A stretch of 64,000 nucleotides of DNA from Lysinibacillus agricola (lineage in GTDB: Bacteria > Bacillota > Bacilli > Bacillales_A > Planococcaceae), in the NCBI RefSeq assembly GCF_016638705.1, contig NZ_CP067341.1, forward strand, positions 3,103,501-3,167,500. The letters are read 5' to 3'. The notes beneath the pieces are model-generated. The model saw nothing but the letters and a program-made list of their open reading frames with translations. It had not been told where the DNA came from and searched no databases. Below, piece after piece: positions 61,305 through 64,000 of this stretch (position 1 is its first letter; each line of letters starts with the position of its first letter). A program made the position numbers and the translations under genes.

Positions 61305-61335
61305 TTGACTTTAACGCGACGTAAACCATTATGGT
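61305..61335 (+). promoter_or_regulatory. Promoter with 19-base spacer and dyad (MerR-like)
   Basis: TTGACT (61305-61310) and TATGGT (61330-61335) are separated by 19 bases, with TTTA...TAAA (61310-61325) in the spacer. Over-long spacers with a central dyad are typical of promoters activated by MerR-family proteins. It drives the truncated VOC gene. Confidence 0.5.
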
Positions 61336-61367
61336 TAGTTTGTATTAGCCTAAAGGAGGAAATAGAC

Positions 61368-61472
61368 ATGAATGAATTTTATCAAATGCCCTTATTCTTA
61401 AAGCTAAAAGTAAGGGATATTGAAAAGTCAAAAGAATGGTATGCAAACGTAATCAATTATGCCTCGGCATAA
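61368..61472 (+). pseudogene. VOC-family protein, N-terminal fragment
   Basis: After AAAGGAGG, ATG opens MNEFYQMPLFLKLKVRDIEK and SKEWYANVINYASA, the first strand and helix of a glyoxalase-fold protein. It ends after 34 residues inside the short repeat at 61451-61500. The full family length is about 120-150 residues. Confidence 0.82.
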
Positions 61473-61500
61473 TTGCGTCCGGAATCGGCTTTGTGCTTGC
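61451..61500. repeat. Breakpoint repeat, copy 3 (full)
   Basis: AATCAATTATGCCTCGGCAT, then AATTGCGTCCGGAATCGGC and TTTGTGCTTGC. ATTATGCC and GGCATAAT make a palindrome at its left part. Related to 31999-32018 and 56498-56538. Confidence 0.8.
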
Positions 61501-61604
61501 ACAAAGAAATAAAATCGTCAAGTAGTATCCTTGGTTCCCCACAAATTGACAATACGATTACTGTGTTAAATACAAATTTTTCAAATAAAACATGTTATTG
61601 AATC

Positions 61605-61657
61605 ATTGCTGGAAGACCCTAACGAACAAAGCTAGTTCAATAGGGTCTTCCAGCAAT
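61605..61657. repeat. Perfect 17-bp hairpin
   Basis: ATTGCTGGAAGACCCTA (61605-61621) and TAGGGTCTTCCAGCAAT (61641-61657) with a 19-base loop. It ends where the 21-bp array begins and could terminate transcription from the left. Confidence 0.85.
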
Positions 61658-61795
61658 TTATCGGAACAATTTTAAGATTTATCGGAACAATTTAAAGGTT
61701 TATCGGAACAATTATTAAATTTATCGCCTAACTTTAATTTATCACCCAACTTTTAAAATTTATTGCCTAACTTTTTAAATTTATCGCCCATCTTC
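61657..61795. repeat. Phased array, 21-bp period, second locus
   Basis: TATCGG starts at 61659, 61680 and 61701; degenerate units TATCGCC, TATCACC, TATTGCC, TATCGCC start at 61722, 61740, 61761 and 61782. All steps are 21 bases except one of 18. First three units equal those at 44453. A minus-strand frame from 61935 through this array has no ribosome site and is not called. Confidence 0.88.
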
Positions 61796-62025
61796 CCAAT
61801 AAAATTAAAGAATAACAAACACGGAGACTGTTCCCTTATTTCCATTAAGGGTATAAAATGCCGTCCATCTTTGCTCACTTCAACATCCATCGGTGCAAGT
61901 TGAATATAAGAGAAACGAACGCCAAACTGAAACATCGTTTACTGTTTTGAATTTTACAGTGTGCTTTTCAAGGCACCAGGTCTATTTATTATTTAGTAAT
62001 TAATTATTAATTAGTAGTGACGGTT

Positions 62026-62083
62026 TTTCCGTTAACGGGTTTTCCGTTTCTGGATTTACCGTTAACGGATTTTCATTGAACGG
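62026..62083. repeat. Phased array, 15-bp period
   Basis: CCGTT occurs at 62029, 62044 and 62059, with a degenerate copy near 62074. Two units carry the palindrome CCGTTAACGG. The unit is TTTTCCGTTAACGGG-like. Confidence 0.8.
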
Positions 62084-62136
62084 TGTAATAGTGTTTGAAG
62101 ACTAAAAAAGTTCTCATTTTGAAATACTAAGATCAT
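62062..62136 (-). CDS. Possible 24-residue peptide ending in the 15-bp array
   Basis: AGAAAGGAGG precedes ATG at 62136; product starts MILVFQNENFFSLQTLLHRS. The ribosome site is excellent, but the stop lies in the repeat array and no function is evident. Confidence 0.35.
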   Translation of the reverse strand: MILVFQNENFFSLQTLLHRSMKIR

Positions 62137-62461
62137 AATACGCCTCCTTTCTTGTTATATACATATTAAAAGATGATATAGGGACAATAATTACGAAGTA
62201 GTTTGGCAGGATTTATATAAATTTTATTTATCTTAATCGACGGTATACTAAAATAGTGTTTGAGAAGTCAAAAAACTATAGAACGAAAATATTTGAACCA
62301 ACGCTGGTAAAACGGTATAAGATATAATGAAAAAAATCATGTCATTCTAAATTTGAGCTCTCTTTGATATATTTGAACCCGTATAACTATAGAAATATAT
62401 CTAAAAGGGTTATCACATGATACACTTTTCACTATAGACATTTTAATAAGGAGTCTTTACG
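62137..62461. other. Intergenic stretch upstream of the fluoride channel genes
   Basis: AT-rich. AACCC (62376-62380) and GGGTT (62407-62411) form a weak hairpin before the genes. I looked for the crcB-type fluoride riboswitch and saw no match. Confidence 0.5.
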
Positions 62462-62824
62462 TTGAAATCATTTTTAGCTGTTGGAATTGGCGGATTTTTT
62501 GGTGCCATCTGTCGATATAGCCTTGGTCTAGCACTTTCAAATAATGGTGGTTTTCCATTTGCGACACTTTGCATAAACTTAATTGGTTGCTTTTGTTTAG
62601 CGTGGCTATTTACTACGTTTACAAAGCGTACGCCTGTAGTTTTAGGAATTGGTACTGGCTTTTTTGGTGCCTTTACAACCTTTTCGACATTTTCTTTAGA
62701 AACGTTATTACTTCTACAAGATAGTAAGTGGCTACAAGCCGTTCTTTATACTTTAGTGAGTGTTTTTGGCGGTTTAGTTTGTGCATGGCTAGGGTTTAGA
62801 CTAGCAAAGGGGCGCATCGTATGA
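62462..62824 (+). CDS. crcB: Fluoride channel FluC/CrcB, first subunit
   Basis: A 120-residue, four-helix protein. GGFFGAICRYSLG, TLCINLIGCF (pore Asn) and GFFGAFTTFSTFSLE (Phe box) are the family motifs. The start is TTG after AAGGAG. Two adjacent small fluoride channel genes usually encode a heterodimer with subunits in opposite orientation in the membrane. The channel lets toxic fluoride leave the cell. Confidence 0.93.
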   Translation: MKSFLAVGIGGFFGAICRYSLGLALSNNGGFPFATLCINLIGCFCLAWLFTTFTKRTPVVLGIGTGFFGAFTTFSTFSLETLLLLQDSKWLQAVLYTLVSVFGGLVCAWLGFRLAKGRIV

Positions 62825-63150
62825 TAGTTATTGGTATTGGTGGATTTTTGGGAGCACTAACGAGATTTTATCTAGGAAAATGGATTGCTCATACATATCT
62901 TTGGGCAACTTTTTTTATTAATATATCGGGTTCTTTTGCACTTGGCTTTTTATTTGCTTTACAACCAAGTGATTGGCTTTGGCATTTTATAGGGATTGGT
63001 TTTTTAGGAGCCTATACGACATTTTCGACATTCGGTTTTGAATCCTTGCAGCTCTTGGAACAGACAAAATGGAAACAAGCTATTGTTTATATATGCACTA
63101 CAGTTTTATTCGGTTTACTTTTCGCGGCACTTGGCTTTTTACTTGTGTAA
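62821..63150 (+). CDS. crcB: Fluoride channel FluC/CrcB, second subunit
   Basis: A 109-residue four-helix paralog, overlapping the first gene by four bases (ATGA). GGFLGALTRFYLG, FFINISGSFALG and GFLGAYTTFSTFGFE match the family. Probably assembles with the first subunit. Confidence 0.93.
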   Translation: MIVIGIGGFLGALTRFYLGKWIAHTYLWATFFINISGSFALGFLFALQPSDWLWHFIGIGFLGAYTTFSTFGFESLQLLEQTKWKQAIVYICTTVLFGLLFAALGFLLV

Positions 63151-63182
63151 CAGCATTTATGAGAACTTATAGAGGTGATTTT

Positions 63183-63530
63183 TTGACACAACCATCAATC
63201 GAACAATTACAAGCACTCGAAGCTGAAATTGAACAAACATTATATACATTAATCGACCTAGAACTAGCGGAAAACTTTCCAGAAATGAATACCCGCTTTG
63301 CACAATTACTTGCAAAGGTACAGGCTGCTCAGTTAATTGATTATAAGCTTGACGTCCTCGTTGACCCTCAAGCATTTTCCACAGAAACATGTATTCTACT
63401 ACAAAGTTTAATAGAGGCAAAGGCTAGACCACATAAAAGGCAACGACTCCTAACGCATCGTATGATTTTAAAAATATGGCTACGTAAAAATAAACGGTTT
63501 ATGAATGAATTTTTACCACAAATGTTTTAG
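63183..63530 (+). CDS. Small helical protein of unknown function
   Basis: TTG at 63183, directly after AGAGGTGAT, gives a 115-residue protein (opening MTQPSIEQLQALEAEIEQTL), helical and acidic in the first half, basic at the end (KRQRLLTHRMILKIWLRKNK). The longer frame from 63069 overlaps the channel gene and is not used. Not recognised. It follows the channel genes by 32 bases and may share their transcript. Confidence 0.7.
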   Translation: MTQPSIEQLQALEAEIEQTLYTLIDLELAENFPEMNTRFAQLLAKVQAAQLIDYKLDVLVDPQAFSTETCILLQSLIEAKARPHKRQRLLTHRMILKIWLRKNKRFMNEFLPQMF

Positions 63531-63562
63531 GCGCCCCTTCAATTCTCAAGGGCGCCTCCTTT
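63530..63562. terminator. Terminator between convergent genes
   Basis: GGCGCCC (63530-63536) pairs with GGGCGCC (63550-63556), followed by TCCTTTT on the plus strand. Confidence 0.85.
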
Positions 63563-64000
63563 TATATTTGCAATTGTTGTAACACTTCTTTGATTTTCCC
63601 TTCGATTGTTACATCAAATTGTGCTTCATGTTGTGCAATATCTAAATTAATATAAACGGTTTTTCCTTTTGTCATCATGGGGAGTTGATTAACCGGATAC
63701 ACTTCGAGGCTCGTACCGATAACAACGACAAGCTCTGCTGCTTTAATAGCCTCCATCGTCTTGTGCCAGCTTGCTTGTGGTAAACTTTCCCCAAAAAGCA
63801 CTACATTCGGACGTAGTTTACCACCACAATGTGCACAGCTCTCTTTGTGCAAGAAGCTTTCCATTGGAGCAGCTTGCTGACAGCGATGACAACGTACGGA
63901 GCGTATCGAGCCATGTAATTCCTCTACTCTTTGACTTCCTGCTAGCTGATGAAAACCATCGACATTTTGCGTGGCAACTAACGATACGATTCCTCGTTTT
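63562..64000 (-). CDS. cobB: Sir2-family NAD-dependent protein deacylase, partial
   Basis: The C-terminal 146 residues of a sirtuin; the 5' part lies beyond the window. It shows TQNVDGFHQLAG with the catalytic region, ELHGSIRS with the active His, the zinc Cys pairs CHRCQQ and CAHCGG, NVVLFGESLP and GTSLEVYP. It removes acyl groups from protein lysines using NAD. Confidence 0.93.
   Translation of the reverse strand, partial: KRGIVSLVATQNVDGFHQLAGSQRVEELHGSIRSVRCHRCQQAAPMESFLHKESCAHCGGKLRPNVVLFGESLPQASWHKTMEAIKAAELVVVIGTSLEVYPVNQLPMMTKGKTVYINLDIAQHEAQFDVTIEGKIKEVLQQLQI

Noticed and set aside
61657..61795. CRISPR array
   Set aside because: Units are about 17 conserved bases repeated every 21 with no real spacers, and there are no cas genes in the window.
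61753..61935. 60-codon minus-strand frame near the 21-bp array
   Set aside because: Its end runs through the repeat array and no ribosome site precedes it; the first half reads somewhat protein-like but no support was found.
62137..62461. Fluoride riboswitch upstream of crcB
   Set aside because: No GGNGATGG-type core or pseudoknot partner was found by eye.

Overview
The window looks like chromosomal DNA of a low-G+C Gram-positive spore-former of the Bacillaceae/Planococcaceae, most like Lysinibacillus. This is inferred from gene families, not from a marker gene. The window carries BlaI/BlaR, UvrX-YolD, SipS-type signal peptidase, LytR-CpsA-Psr protein, PbuE with a purine riboswitch, BmrC/BmrD-type exporter, AadK-type nucleotidyltransferase, strong AGGAGG ribosome binding sites and several TTG starts. 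No rRNA, intact tRNA, replication origin, CRISPR array or complete insertion sequence was found. Most genes are on the minus strand.

Layout. 0.2-2.7 kb: a PhzF-family gene and a decayed vanW-type gene. 2.7-11.0 kb: a compact seven-gene minus-strand operon (TetR regulator, alpha/beta hydrolase, S12 serine hydrolase, M20 peptidase, D-serine ammonia-lyase, GPH symporter, dipeptide epimerase) behind one promoter with a perfect palindrome. It reads as a pathway for peptides containing D-amino acids. 11.2-13.0 kb: blaI-blaR1, with blaR1 cut off by an IS110 remnant. 13.9-19.1 kb: a two-component system with an FtsX-type ABC transporter. 19.1-22.3 kb: a broken phosphoesterase, an EEP-fold nuclease-like protein, a PD-(D/E)XK protein and a small partner. 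22.5-29.6 kb: an IclR regulator and a five-gene catabolic operon (aldehyde dehydrogenase, ThDP enzyme, two alcohol dehydrogenases, phosphotriesterase-like hydrolase). 29.9-31.4 kb: small unknown genes beside a 3' fragment of tRNA-Leu, a probable integration scar.

32.3-43 kb: a lipoprotein, an SOS-controlled uvrX operon and a broken paralogous copy, a DHA2 exporter, and a Fur-box-controlled operon with an FMN monooxygenase and siderophore-binding lipoprotein whose permease is a pseudogene. The Fur-box promoter is duplicated on both sides of an AraC regulator. 43-50 kb: a cupin lacking a standard start codon, a DUF3231-like protein, a Ca2+-type P-ATPase, and pbuE under a guanine-type riboswitch that appears to be an ON switch. 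50-57 kb: signal peptidase, LCP protein, IclR and MarR regulators, aminoglycoside 6-adenylyltransferase, several repeat copies and gene remnants. 57-61.2 kb: a heterodimeric ABC exporter with a leader-peptide attenuator. 61.3-64 kb: a truncated VOC gene, short phased repeat arrays, two fluoride channel genes, and a Sir2 deacetylase that runs off the window.

The intergenic DNA is rich in small repeats: a paired 125-135 bp stem-loop element, arrays with exact 21-bp and 15-bp periods, a GC-rich family at four sites, and a short palindromic sequence at the breakpoints of two truncated genes. The best candidates for undescribed biology are the D-peptide operon, the phased arrays whose unit contains the same ATCGGAA half-site as two operators here, and the guanine-type ON riboswitch on a purine exporter.
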